Shown one piece after another: positions 50,640 to 59,027 of a DNA stretch of 64,000 nucleotides. This DNA comes from Edaphobacter bradus (lineage in GTDB: Bacteria; Acidobacteriota; Terriglobia; Terriglobales; Acidobacteriaceae): positions 248,001 to 312,000 of the forward strand of contig NZ_JAGSYF010000004.1 in NCBI RefSeq assembly GCF_025685645.1, in the 5' to 3' direction. The position numbers and the translations under genes are program-made. Within the stretch, counting starts at the first letter, position 1. The number at the start of each line of letters is the position of its first letter. Below the pieces are notes generated by a model. That model was not told the DNA's origin, ran no database searches, and saw only the letters and a program-made list of their open reading frames with translations.

Positions 50640-53600
50640 ATGCATCGCTTGATCAAAAAACATCTCAGCCTGCTATTACCAGTTCTGTTGCTAGCCGTAG
50701 TTGCAGCATGCGCTCAGGCCCAGTCAAACTATGGCGCTGTTCGCGGAACCGTGACTGATGTTCAGGGAGCGGCGCTGACTCCTGCGACGGTGTCACTTAT
50801 TTCGCAGTCGAAGATGGCGGTACGCTCGACGGTGAGCAACAGTGCGGGCGAGTTTGTCTTCAATGCGGTAGAACCGGACACGTACACCCTCAGGGTGTCG
50901 ATGGACGGCTTCAAGACGTCGGAGAACAAGGGGATCGCTGTCGATTCCGGAAATACGATTCCGTTCGACGTGAAGCTGCAGATCGGCTCGACGAGCCAGA
51001 GCGTAGAAGTTACGGCGACGGAAGATCTGGTCACCAACGGCACTTCATACAATGGGCAGCTTATCGATTCGCAGAAGCTCGAGAACCTTCCGAATCCCGG
51101 CCGCAATCCATTCCTTTTTTCGAAGCTCGACAATGCTGTGACGGCGGCGGGCGATCCGCGTTTTGTGCGCTTCCAGGACCAGAGCGGATCGTCGACGATT
51201 TCGATTGCCGGCGGACCGATGAGTTCGAACAACTACTCGGTCGACGGTGTGCCGATCACGGACTTCAGCAACCGCGCCGTAATTATTCCCAGCATTGAAG
51301 CGGTTGAAGAAGTGAAGGTGCAGGCGAATACTTACGATGCGGAGATTGGCCGCACGAGTGGCGGCATGTTCAACACCACACTGAAGTCAGGCTCCAACGC
51401 GCTGCACGGCGTACTGCAGGGCGAGACGCGTCAGACCAACTGGGGCGCAAATACATTCTTCAACAATCAGAAGGGAATCCCCCGCGGAGCGGCCGAATTT
51501 TACTCGTACGTGGGTAGCCTTTCCGGTCCTATTCCGCTGCCGACGTGGCTTGGGGGCAAGGACAAGACGTTCTTTGCCATTACGGGAGAGGGGTATCGCC
51601 AACGTTCCCCGTTCGTCAACACCACGTCATTTGTGGTTCCTACGGCGCTTCAGCGCGGCGGAGATTTCTCTGAGATCGGAACTGTTACGCCAACCGGTAC
51701 ATGTGCTACCGGCACTAATGGCAAGGATGCTATTTGCATCAAGAACCTCGCGGCAGGCGGCTACTACCCGGGCAACAAGATCACGAACATCAACCCGATC
51801 GGCCTGAAGATTCTGCAGGCGTATCCTACGCCGAACACGACCGAAAGCCGCTTTGGCGTGACGAACTTCAACGGAGGCGACACGCTCGGCGACCGCGCAG
51901 ACGAGTTCAACGGGAAGGTGACCCATCAATTCTCCTCGCGATGGCTGGCCGACTTCTACTACCTGCACTATGGCAGCAAGGAGCCAGGCGGCAACCCACT
52001 GCAGACGCAAGCCGGCTATTCCGGTTCTTATCTGCTCTATCGTAAGGTGGATGCGATCGGCATCCAGAACACGATCAGTGTAAATCCGACGACAGTGCTG
52101 ACAGTCGGCTTCGGCTTCAACCGTTTCCCGAACAACACGCTAGACATCAGTAACGGGTTCGACCAGACGACCCTGGGGCTTCCCTCTTACTACACGTCGG
52201 CCCAATCGAAGAAGGCTTTCCCGCGCATTACAGCCGACGCGAGCCTCGCAAACGAAGGAACTTCAAACTCAGGTCCGCAGGTTTATTTTTCTCGCAATTT
52301 CGTTGTGGGCATCGGGAAGAACCTTGGCAGGCACAGCCTGAAAGCAGGTTATAACTATCGCGCGATTAGTCTGACCTTCACGAGCTTGAGCGATGCCTCC
52401 GGCTGGTTCAACTTCAACAATCTCTCCGGAACGGCTGCTGCCGACATACTTCAGGGCTTCCCGACCACCGGCCAGTTGATCGTGCCGTCGCAGCTTGCCT
52501 ACACTACCGGCTACCAAGCCGTGTACCTGCAGGACGACTTCCGGCTCAACCCCCGGCTGACGTTCAATCTGGGCTTCCGTTACGAATACGAACCGGGTAT
52601 CCATGAGCGGGACAATCGGATTTCGGTTGGGTTCGACCGCAATGCCGTCTACAACGCCTTCGGCAGCAGTGTGCAGGCGAAGGGCGGCGTGGAATTCGCC
52701 GGGCAAAACGGATATGGCACCAACACCGGGAACATGGGGAGCAAATACAATCCCCGTGCTGGCTTCGCGTATGCGGTGGACAACCAAACGGTGGTCAAGG
52801 TTGGTTACGGCGTCTTCTACGCTCCGGAGTATTACACCAATAACAACGGTTATGCGCCGGGATACATTCTTACGAACTCTATTCCGTCGCAGAGCGGGAC
52901 GCCTACGATCAGCCTCAGCAATCCCTACCCGACAATCAAGACGACTCCCACTGGAAACTCGAACGGTCTGAGCACCAGCATTGGAACAACGTTGTCGTTG
53001 ATCGATCAGTACCGGCGCTCGCCGCTCTTCCAGTCCTACTCGTTGCAGGTAGAACATGAGTTCCCGATGGGCGTCGCTCTCAAGATTGGTTATGTGGGCG
53101 GCCATGGGCGGAACCTGCCAAACAGCCTCAACATCAATCAGCTTCCCGACAGCCAGTACTCGCAAGGCACCACGCTCAGCACCAAGGTAGCCAATCCGTA
53201 CGTAGGGCTCGGGTCCTGGGGTCCGGGAAAAGTCAACAAGTATCAAACTCTGCTTCCGTTCCCCCAGTACCAGGCGATCACGATGGCCACAAGTCTAGGC
53301 AAGTCGAATTACAACTCGCTCGACCTTAAGGTGCAGAAGCGCTTCAATAGGGGCGTGACTCTGCTGGCGGCCTACACCTGGGCCTCCAACTGGGACAACA
53401 TCTGGGGCGCCTACGGCTCGTCGAACTCTTTGAACTCGGGCAACAACGGGCCGCAGGACATCTACGATCTGTCCAGGGAGTATGCTCGCGCAACCAACGA
53501 CATTCCGAACCGCCTTTCCCTCGCGGGAACTCTGGAGTTGCCGTTTGGCCGAGGCAAGCCGTTCCTCAGCGGCGTGAACCGCTGGGTTGACCTCGCGGTG

Positions 53601-54101
53601 GGAGGCTGGCGCTTCAACGACATCACCGTTATCCAGAATGGTGGTCCCCTTGCAATTACGCAGGGCAACGCCAATAGCTCGTACGGCAACAGCACCCAGC
53701 GTCCGAGCCTCATAGCCGGTTCGTCTCCGTGCAAGTCGGGATCTCCGGAAGGTCGCCTGAACAGCTATTTCAATGCGGCTGCCTATAGCATCACGGCTCC
53801 CTTCGCCTACGGAACGGCGCCGCGAGCCAGCAACTGCTATGGACCCGGTTACATCAACTCGGATCTCTCACTAAACAAGGACTTCCGGGTGACCGAACGA
53901 GTCCATGCGGAGTTTCGCGCCGAGGCCTTGAACGCCTTCAACACGCCGCAGTTCGCCACGCCGAGTCTCTCGGTCGGTAGCTCGAGCGTGAACACGAAGA
54001 CGGGTATCGTGACGACGACGCCGAACTCCGGCGCCGGTCAGATCACTGGTACGCTTGGCTTCCCGCGGTTGGTGCAGTTGGGCGGCAGGTTAACCTTCTG
54101 A
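50640..54101 (+). CDS. TonB-dependent outer-membrane receptor, Oar-like
   Basis: A 1153-residue TonB-dependent transporter. ATG 50640 has GGAGG at 50627-50631 and gives a signal peptide ending near ACAQAQ. The mature N-terminus is a carboxypeptidase-regulatory-like domain (YGAVRGTVTDVQGAALTPAT). A plug domain follows (NNYSVDGVPITDF, EVKVQANTYDAEIGRTSGG). The long beta-barrel contains many aromatic strands and ends in a Phe (LGGRLTF). Large receptors of this type take up complex substrates in acidobacteria. The substrate is unknown. A strong terminator follows at 54124. Confidence 0.92.
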   Translation: MHRLIKKHLSLLLPVLLLAVVAACAQAQSNYGAVRGTVTDVQGAALTPATVSLISQSKMAVRSTVSNSAGEFVFNAVEPDTYTLRVSMDGFKTSENKGIAVDSGNTIPFDVKLQIGSTSQSVEVTATEDLVTNGTSYNGQLIDSQKLENLPNPGRNPFLFSKLDNAVTAAGDPRFVRFQDQSGSSTISIAGGPMSSNNYSVDGVPITDFSNRAVIIPSIEAVEEVKVQANTYDAEIGRTSGGMFNTTLKSGSNALHGVLQGETRQTNWGANTFFNNQKGIPRGAAEFYSYVGSLSGPIPLPTWLGGKDKTFFAITGEGYRQRSPFVNTTSFVVPTALQRGGDFSEIGTVTPTGTCATGTNGKDAICIKNLAAGGYYPGNKITNINPIGLKILQAYPTPNTTESRFGVTNFNGGDTLGDRADEFNGKVTHQFSSRWLADFYYLHYGSKEPGGNPLQTQAGYSGSYLLYRKVDAIGIQNTISVNPTTVLTVGFGFNRFPNNTLDISNGFDQTTLGLPSYYTSAQSKKAFPRITADASLANEGTSNSGPQVYFSRNFVVGIGKNLGRHSLKAGYNYRAISLTFTSLSDASGWFNFNNLSGTAAADILQGFPTTGQLIVPSQLAYTTGYQAVYLQDDFRLNPRLTFNLGFRYEYEPGIHERDNRISVGFDRNAVYNAFGSSVQAKGGVEFAGQNGYGTNTGNMGSKYNPRAGFAYAVDNQTVVKVGYGVFYAPEYYTNNNGYAPGYILTNSIPSQSGTPTISLSNPYPTIKTTPTGNSNGLSTSIGTTLSLIDQYRRSPLFQSYSLQVEHEFPMGVALKIGYVGGHGRNLPNSLNINQLPDSQYSQGTTLSTKVANPYVGLGSWGPGKVNKYQTLLPFPQYQAITMATSLGKSNYNSLDLKVQKRFNRGVTLLAAYTWASNWDNIWGAYGSSNSLNSGNNGPQDIYDLSREYARATNDIPNRLSLAGTLELPFGRGKPFLSGVNRWVDLAVGGWRFNDITVIQNGGPLAITQGNANSSYGNSTQRPSLIAGSSPCKSGSPEGRLNSYFNAAAYSITAPFAYGTAPRASNCYGPGYINSDLSLNKDFRVTERVHAEFRAEALNAFNTPQFATPSLSVGSSSVNTKTGIVTTTPNSGAGQITGTLGFPRLVQLGGRLTF

Positions 54102-54123
54102 CGGGCTTCACTCCTAACCTTGG

Positions 54124-54160
54124 CACCGTCGCTTCGGCGACGGTGTTCTTTTTGTTTGGC
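54124..54160 (+). terminator. Rho-independent terminator after the TonB receptor gene
   Basis: A 9-bp stem CACCGTCGC / GCGACGGTG with a TTCG tetraloop (54124-54145), then TTCTTTTTGTTT. Confidence 0.9.
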
Positions 54161-54306
54161 ACCGAGATCCAGGGGGTCGTCTATCCGTTGGCTGTCTCGC
54201 TGTGATAGAAAGGCGCGTGGCCGGACGATTCGTTTTGTCCTGCGCCAGTAGCGAATTACTGAGTACTTTGCGCGTCCCGAGGGGCGTTAGGGAGATGGAG
54301 ATAGAG

Positions 54307-55776
54307 ATGGCAGAGGGAAGTTGCGATATTGGTTTGATTGGGTTGGCTGTCATGGGCCAGAACCTCGTGTTGAACATGAACGACCACGGATACAAGGTGG
54401 CGGTGTTCAACCGTACGACCTCGAAGGTGGATGACTTTATCAACAACGAGGCCGAGGGGACGCAGGTTGTAGGGGCGCACTCGGTCGAGGAGCTTTGCAA
54501 GCTGCTGAAGCGGCCGCGGCGCGTGATGATGATGGTGAAGGCCGGCGAGGTCGTCGACCAGACCATCGAGCTTGTGCTGCCTTACCTTGAGAAGGGCGAT
54601 ATCCTGATCGACGGCGGCAACTCGCTGTTTACGGACACAAATCGTCGCACGAAGGAGCTTGCGGAGAAGGGGATTCTCTTTATCGGCACTGGCGTCTCGG
54701 GTGGAGAAGAGGGCGCGCGGTTTGGCCCCTCGATCATGCCCGGCGGCAATAAAGAAGCGTGGCCGCATGTGAAGGAGATATTCCAGGCCATTGCGGCGAA
54801 GGTCGAAGATGGAACTCCGTGCTGCGACTGGGTGGGGCAGGATGGCGCCGGGCACTACGTGAAGATGGTGCACAACGGCATCGAATATGGCGACATCCAG
54901 CTGATCTGCGAGGCCTACCAGTTGCTGAAGGACGGGTTGGACCTGACTGCGGACGAGTTCAGCGAGGTCTTCACGGAGTGGAACAAGGGTGAACTGGACA
55001 GCTACCTGATCGAGATTACGGCCGAGATCTTTGCCAAGAAGGACGAAGACGGGCAGCCGATGATCGACAAGATTCTGGACACAGCCGGGCAGAAGGGAAC
55101 GGGCAAGTGGACGGCGATCTCGGCGCTTGACCTGGGCCAGCCCGTGACTCTGATCGGCGAGAGCGTCTTTGCGCGATGCCTGTCGGCGTTGAAGGACGAG
55201 CGTATCGCGGCTTCGAAGGTGCTCGAAGGGCCGAAGAAGATGCTGACGGGCTTATCTGGAATCGAGAAGAAGGAGTTCATTGAGGATGTTCGTCGGGCCC
55301 TCTACTGCTCAAAGATGGTGAGCTACGCGCAGGGCTATATGCTGCTGCGCGCCGTCGAGAAGGAGCAGAACTGGGACCTGAACATGGGCGGCATTGCGCT
55401 GATGTGGCGCGGCGGCTGCATCATCCGCAGCGTGTTCCTGGGCAACATCAAGGCAGCGTTCGATAAGAATCCCAGGCTGCAGAATCTGCTGCTGGATGAT
55501 TTCTTCTCGAGCGAATTGAACAAGTATGGGGGGTCGTGGCGGAAGGCCGTGACCCACGCAATCGAGATCGGCGTGCCGATGCCCGCGTTCTCGACGGCGT
55601 TGTCGTTCTACGATGGCTACCGCACGGAGAGACTGCCGGCAAACCTGTTGCAGGCGCAGCGGGACTTCTTCGGAGCCCATACGTATGAGCGTGTGGACAG
55701 GCCGCGCGGGGAGTTCTTCCACACCAACTGGACGGGGCGGGGCGGACGAGTCTCGTCCTCGACCTACAACGTATAG
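54307..55776 (+). CDS. gnd: 6-phosphogluconate dehydrogenase, decarboxylating
   Basis: Gnd oxidises 6-phosphogluconate to ribulose-5-phosphate and CO2, making NADPH in the pentose phosphate pathway. The 489-residue protein is of full family length. Rossmann motif GLIGLAVMGQNLVLNM is followed by GTGVSGGEEGARFGPSIMPG, then KMVHNGIEYGDI with catalytic Lys and His, and C-terminal SFYDGYRTERLPANLLQAQRDFFGAH. ATG 54307 has GGAG 6 bp upstream; ATG 54295 and earlier codons are in frame but poorly placed. A terminator follows at 55789. Confidence 0.95.
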   Translation: MAEGSCDIGLIGLAVMGQNLVLNMNDHGYKVAVFNRTTSKVDDFINNEAEGTQVVGAHSVEELCKLLKRPRRVMMMVKAGEVVDQTIELVLPYLEKGDILIDGGNSLFTDTNRRTKELAEKGILFIGTGVSGGEEGARFGPSIMPGGNKEAWPHVKEIFQAIAAKVEDGTPCCDWVGQDGAGHYVKMVHNGIEYGDIQLICEAYQLLKDGLDLTADEFSEVFTEWNKGELDSYLIEITAEIFAKKDEDGQPMIDKILDTAGQKGTGKWTAISALDLGQPVTLIGESVFARCLSALKDERIAASKVLEGPKKMLTGLSGIEKKEFIEDVRRALYCSKMVSYAQGYMLLRAVEKEQNWDLNMGGIALMWRGGCIIRSVFLGNIKAAFDKNPRLQNLLLDDFFSSELNKYGGSWRKAVTHAIEIGVPMPAFSTALSFYDGYRTERLPANLLQAQRDFFGAHTYERVDRPRGEFFHTNWTGRGGRVSSSTYNV

Positions 55777-55788
55777 GTAGCAAAAGAT

Positions 55789-55830
55789 AACGCCGCCGGC
55801 ATACTCTGCTGGCGGCGTTTGTGTTTGTTG
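55789..55830 (+). terminator. Rho-independent terminator after gnd
   Basis: AACGCCGCC / GGCGGCGTT (55789-55797 and 55811-55819) with an inner GCA/TGC pair, then TTGTGTTTGTT. Confidence 0.8.
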
Positions 55831-55924
55831 GGGTGATTTTCGTTTTCTGCGGACATGACGCTTGGCAACACTGCGACTCGGCCGCATTGAGCGGGTGCGC
55901 TGCTGTGCTGCTGAGGAAGTCGGT

Positions 55925-56197
55925 CTACTGGAGCTTCTGCCAGGCGTCGTAGGTGAAGATGCCGACGATGCAAATCGTCATCACAGCGGTGGCGATGCCG
56001 AGGACGCGGAGAATGGGCTGAATCTGATTGCATTTGCGAACAATTTCGCTCTGCTGTCGTTGTTCGTTGGTTTCGGTCTCGTTGAGGAAGAGTTGATCCT
56101 CTTCGTAGCGGGTTAGCTGCCCGCGATAGGCCAGAAGCGCCAGGAAGCAGGCCGCGATGACTCCCCAGATGATGAGCATGACGGGAATGACGCTCAT
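55925..56197 (-). CDS. Small two-span membrane protein of unknown function
   Basis: A 90-residue protein. ATG 56197 has GGAGG on the same strand about 9 bp upstream. It has hydrophobic segments at residues 4-22 and 64-83, separated by an acidic and Gln-rich stretch (YEEDQLFLNETETNEQRQQS). No family is recognised. The composition of the segment supports coding. It may be a Terriglobia-specific protein. Confidence 0.6.
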   Translation of the reverse strand: MSVIPVMLIIWGVIAACFLALLAYRGQLTRYEEDQLFLNETETNEQRQQSEIVRKCNQIQPILRVLGIATAVMTICIVGIFTYDAWQKLQ

Positions 56198-56373
56198 AAC
56201 GGATATCCTCCACCCTTTACAGGGGCAATCTTCCAAGGCGGCACTGAATCATAGCAGGCCTACGTGGACCTGAATGGGCGTCAGGGCCGTCCGGTCGGAT
56301 AATACGCCAATTCTAGCGCGATGAACGACAGTTTTTCGGGATTGGTACCGCTCTGGTGACCAGTCGCCCTGCT

Positions 56374-56544
56374 TTAGTGATAAAGGGAGCGTAGGACGAC
56401 AACAGCCACGATGACGACCATGAGGAGAACTGCCAGCATCATGTAGGCGATAAACCGCGCGGCACGTTCAGCTTGCCCGGGGGACGGCTGGGTAATGCCG
56501 AAGGTGTTGATAAAGGCGTTAGCCAGGAAGAGGAAGAGTCTCAT
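56374..56544 (-). CDS. Very small membrane protein of unknown function
   Basis: A 56-residue protein beginning MRLFLFLANAFINTFG, with a second, C-terminal hydrophobic helix (FIAYMMLAVLLMVVIVAVVV). The frame is open upstream, but this ATG is the better start. The ribosome binding site is weak. Clean hydropathy suggests that it is real, though it may be a chance frame. Confidence 0.5.
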   Translation of the reverse strand: MRLFLFLANAFINTFGITQPSPGQAERAARFIAYMMLAVLLMVVIVAVVVLRSLYH

Positions 56545-56707
56545 GCATTTACCTGCTGAATTTGATGGTAGCAGGATTTGTAGGCTGCACATGGAATGCA
56601 TCCCTCGGGATTTGGGCGCATCTATTGCTATGACAGTGTGCTCTCACCTGAGGCCTTGCCGCTGGCATGGCAGGGGCATACACTGAAAGATAAGGAGAAC
56701 GCTCAAG

Positions 56708-57094
56708 ATGGCCACAGCAACCGTAACCCCTACCGCTGAAGTTATTACCGGAACCCCTGTTTCGGCGCAGCCGGTGACCCTGACCCCAGCCGCAGTTGCC
56801 AAGGTCAAGGAGATTATGGCGACCCAGGATCCTGTTCCCGCCGGGTTGCGGATCGGTGTTGTCGGCGGCGGATGCTCGGGCTTCCAGTACTCGATGTCCT
56901 TTGAGAACCAGGCCGGCATGATGGACAAGGTCTTCAAGTTCGACGACCTGAAGGTGTTTGTGGACGGAACCTCGGCCATGTACCTGAAGAACTGCACGGT
57001 GGACTACGTTGAGACGCTGGAGGCAGCGGGCTTCAAGTTCGAGAATGCCGCCGTGAAGTCGACCTGCGGTTGCGGTTCGAGCTTCAGCGTTTAG
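56708..57094 (+). CDS. A-type Fe-S cluster carrier (IscA/ErpA/HesB)
   Basis: A 128-residue A-type carrier that delivers Fe-S clusters to apo-enzymes in the cytoplasm. The three conserved cysteines are in GGGCSGFQY and the C-terminal CGCGSSFSV. An N-terminal extension of about 20 residues (Thr/Pro-rich) is unusual for the family. AAGGAGAA precedes the ATG. It lies just before a molybdo-Fe-S enzyme operon but has its own terminator. Confidence 0.93.
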   Translation: MATATVTPTAEVITGTPVSAQPVTLTPAAVAKVKEIMATQDPVPAGLRIGVVGGGCSGFQYSMSFENQAGMMDKVFKFDDLKVFVDGTSAMYLKNCTVDYVETLEAAGFKFENAAVKSTCGCGSSFSV

Positions 57095-57116
57095 TTCCTG
57101 AGATTTGGTAGTACAG

Positions 57117-57145
57117 AGCCCCGGCTGCGGCCGGGGCTTTTCGTT
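57117..57145 (+). terminator. Rho-independent terminator after the Fe-S carrier gene
   Basis: Stem AGCCCCGGC / GCCGGGGCT with loop TGCG (57117-57138), then TTTCGTTTG. Confidence 0.8.
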
Positions 57146-57323
57146 TGCGGGAAGACGTTGGCGGCCTGGAAGCTGCATCTCAACTCGATATTGGATTTAG
57201 GTGATAATGTCTTGGATCGTTTACCGGACGACGGGGCCGATCCGAAGCGCACTCGTAACTTAACAAAGTACTTGACCTGAGTTGTTCTACCCTCTTACTG
57301 CAGGGGGGCTGGAGATTACTTCC

Positions 57324-57980
57324 ATGAATGGCGAAGAGAAAAAGCCGGAGATAGTGGAGACAAAGGAGTCTCCGTTGGGTCGTTTCAGCCGCCGGTCGTT
57401 TATGTCGCACCTCGGGGCCGCCGGTGTCGCTGTAGCGACGGTAAATCCGCTGAGGGCGTCCGCGGAGGGGGCGACCGCAACTGCGTCCTCCGAGCCAGGA
57501 ACCGAGGCGATCGAGGGTGCGATTCCGCTGAGTCTGCGGGTGAATGGCAAGACGATCCAGGTGAAGGTTGACCCGCGAGCGACGCTGCTCGATTGCCTGA
57601 GAGAGTATGCCGCCCTGACCGGCACCAAGAAGGGGTGCGACCACGGACAATGCGGAGCGTGCACGGTGCATGTGAACGGGCGGAGGATCAACTCATGCCT
57701 GACGCTGGCCGCGATGCACGAGGGCGACGAGATCACAACGATCGAAGGGCTCGGCGAGCCGGGCAATCTGCATCCGATGCAGGCGGCGTTCGTGGAGCAT
57801 GACGGCTACCAGTGCGGCTATTGCACCTCGGGCCAGATCATGTCGGCGGTGGCGCTGCTGAAGGAGCCGTGCGGTCCGGCGGACGCCGATGTGAAGGAGC
57901 TGATGAGCGGCAACATCTGCCGCTGCGGGGCTTATCCGAATATTGTTGCGGCGATTCAACACGTCAGGCAGCGGGCTTAG
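57324..57980 (+). CDS. Aldehyde oxidoreductase, 2Fe-2S subunit (PaoA-like)
   Basis: The small subunit of a xanthine-dehydrogenase-family molybdoenzyme, 218 residues. ATG 57324 has GGAG nine bases upstream. The Tat signal FSRRSFMSHLGAAGVAVATV indicates export of the whole complex. The [2Fe-2S] ligands are GCDHGQCGACTVHVNG and a second Cys set, with QCGYCTSGQIMSA and NICRCGAYPN in the C-terminal domain. The FAD and molybdenum subunits follow at 16 and 28 bp spacing, so the three form one operon. Confidence 0.93.
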   Translation: MNGEEKKPEIVETKESPLGRFSRRSFMSHLGAAGVAVATVNPLRASAEGATATASSEPGTEAIEGAIPLSLRVNGKTIQVKVDPRATLLDCLREYAALTGTKKGCDHGQCGACTVHVNGRRINSCLTLAAMHEGDEITTIEGLGEPGNLHPMQAAFVEHDGYQCGYCTSGQIMSAVALLKEPCGPADADVKELMSGNICRCGAYPNIVAAIQHVRQRA

Positions 57981-57995
57981 CCGGAGGAGTTCACG

Positions 57996-59000
57996 ATGGA
58001 GATGTTCAAGTTCACTACCGCTGCCGATGTGCCGCAGGCGATTCAGGCGGGCGCTCGGTCGAACACAGCGCAGCAGGGGGCACAGGTCCGGTTCGTTGCG
58101 GGCGGGACGACGCTGCTCGATCTGATGAAGCTGAATGTCGAAAAGCCGGCGCAGGTGGTCGACATCAACCGCCTGCCGCTGGACAAGGTGGAGAGGCTGC
58201 CGGATGGGCGGCTGAAGGTTGGAGCGCTGGTGAGGAACTCGGACCTGGCGCACCATGCCGATGTGCAGCGCGACTATGCGGTGCTGTCGCAGGCGCTGCT
58301 CTCCGGGGCTTCGGCGCAGCTTCGAAACATGGCAACGACGGGCGGGAACCTGCTGCAGCGGACGCGGTGTGTGTACTTCCGCAACGATGCCATGGCGTGC
58401 AATAAGCGCGAGCCGGGTTCGGGCTGTTCGGCGATTGGGGGAGAGAACCGGACGATGGCGATCCTGGGAACGAGCAAGGACTGCCTCGCGACGAATCCTT
58501 CCGACATGAGCGTGGCGCTGACTGCGCTGGAGGCGGTGATTCACATTCAGGGGGCGAAGGGCGAGCGCGATGTTCCTATTGGCGAGTTCTTTCTGGTACC
58601 GGGCAGTACGCCGCAGCGCGAGAATGTGATGGAGCCGGGCGACCTGATCACCTATGTAACGCTGCCGGCTCCGAGGCCGAATTCTAAGCAGGTGTACCTG
58701 AAGCTGCGCGATCGCGCATCGTATGAGTTTGCGCTTGCGTCGGTCGCAGTGGTGGCTGAGGTGACCGGCGGCAGATTCAGCTATGTGCGCGTGGCGCTGG
58801 GTGGAGTCGCGACAAAGCCGTGGCGTTCCGTTGAGGCTGAGGGGGCCTTGCATGGCAAGGCCGCCGACGAGAAGACGTTTCGCGAGGCGGCGGAGGCGGC
58901 GCTGCATGGCGCGGTCCCACAGAGCCAGAACGGGTTCAAGGTTGAGTTGGCGAAGCGCTGCATCACGCACGCGCTGACGCTCGCAACGAAGTCCGCATAA
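57996..59000 (+). CDS. Aldehyde oxidoreductase, FAD subunit (PaoB-like)
   Basis: A 334-residue FAD-binding subunit. The FAD motif VRFVAGGTTLLDLMK is near the N-terminus and the second FAD loop is NMATTGGNLLQRTRC. Cysteines at RCVYFRN, ACNKREPGSGC and KDCLATNPSD match the extra Fe-S cluster set seen in the PaoB subunit. The C-terminal CO-dehydrogenase-like domain follows. It transfers electrons from the molybdenum subunit to FAD. The gene lies between the small and large subunits. Confidence 0.92.
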   Translation: MEMFKFTTAADVPQAIQAGARSNTAQQGAQVRFVAGGTTLLDLMKLNVEKPAQVVDINRLPLDKVERLPDGRLKVGALVRNSDLAHHADVQRDYAVLSQALLSGASAQLRNMATTGGNLLQRTRCVYFRNDAMACNKREPGSGCSAIGGENRTMAILGTSKDCLATNPSDMSVALTALEAVIHIQGAKGERDVPIGEFFLVPGSTPQRENVMEPGDLITYVTLPAPRPNSKQVYLKLRDRASYEFALASVAVVAEVTGGRFSYVRVALGGVATKPWRSVEAEGALHGKAADEKTFREAAEAALHGAVPQSQNGFKVELAKRCITHALTLATKSA

Positions 59001-59027
59001 GTCGCAACACCAGAGGAGATTCGATTC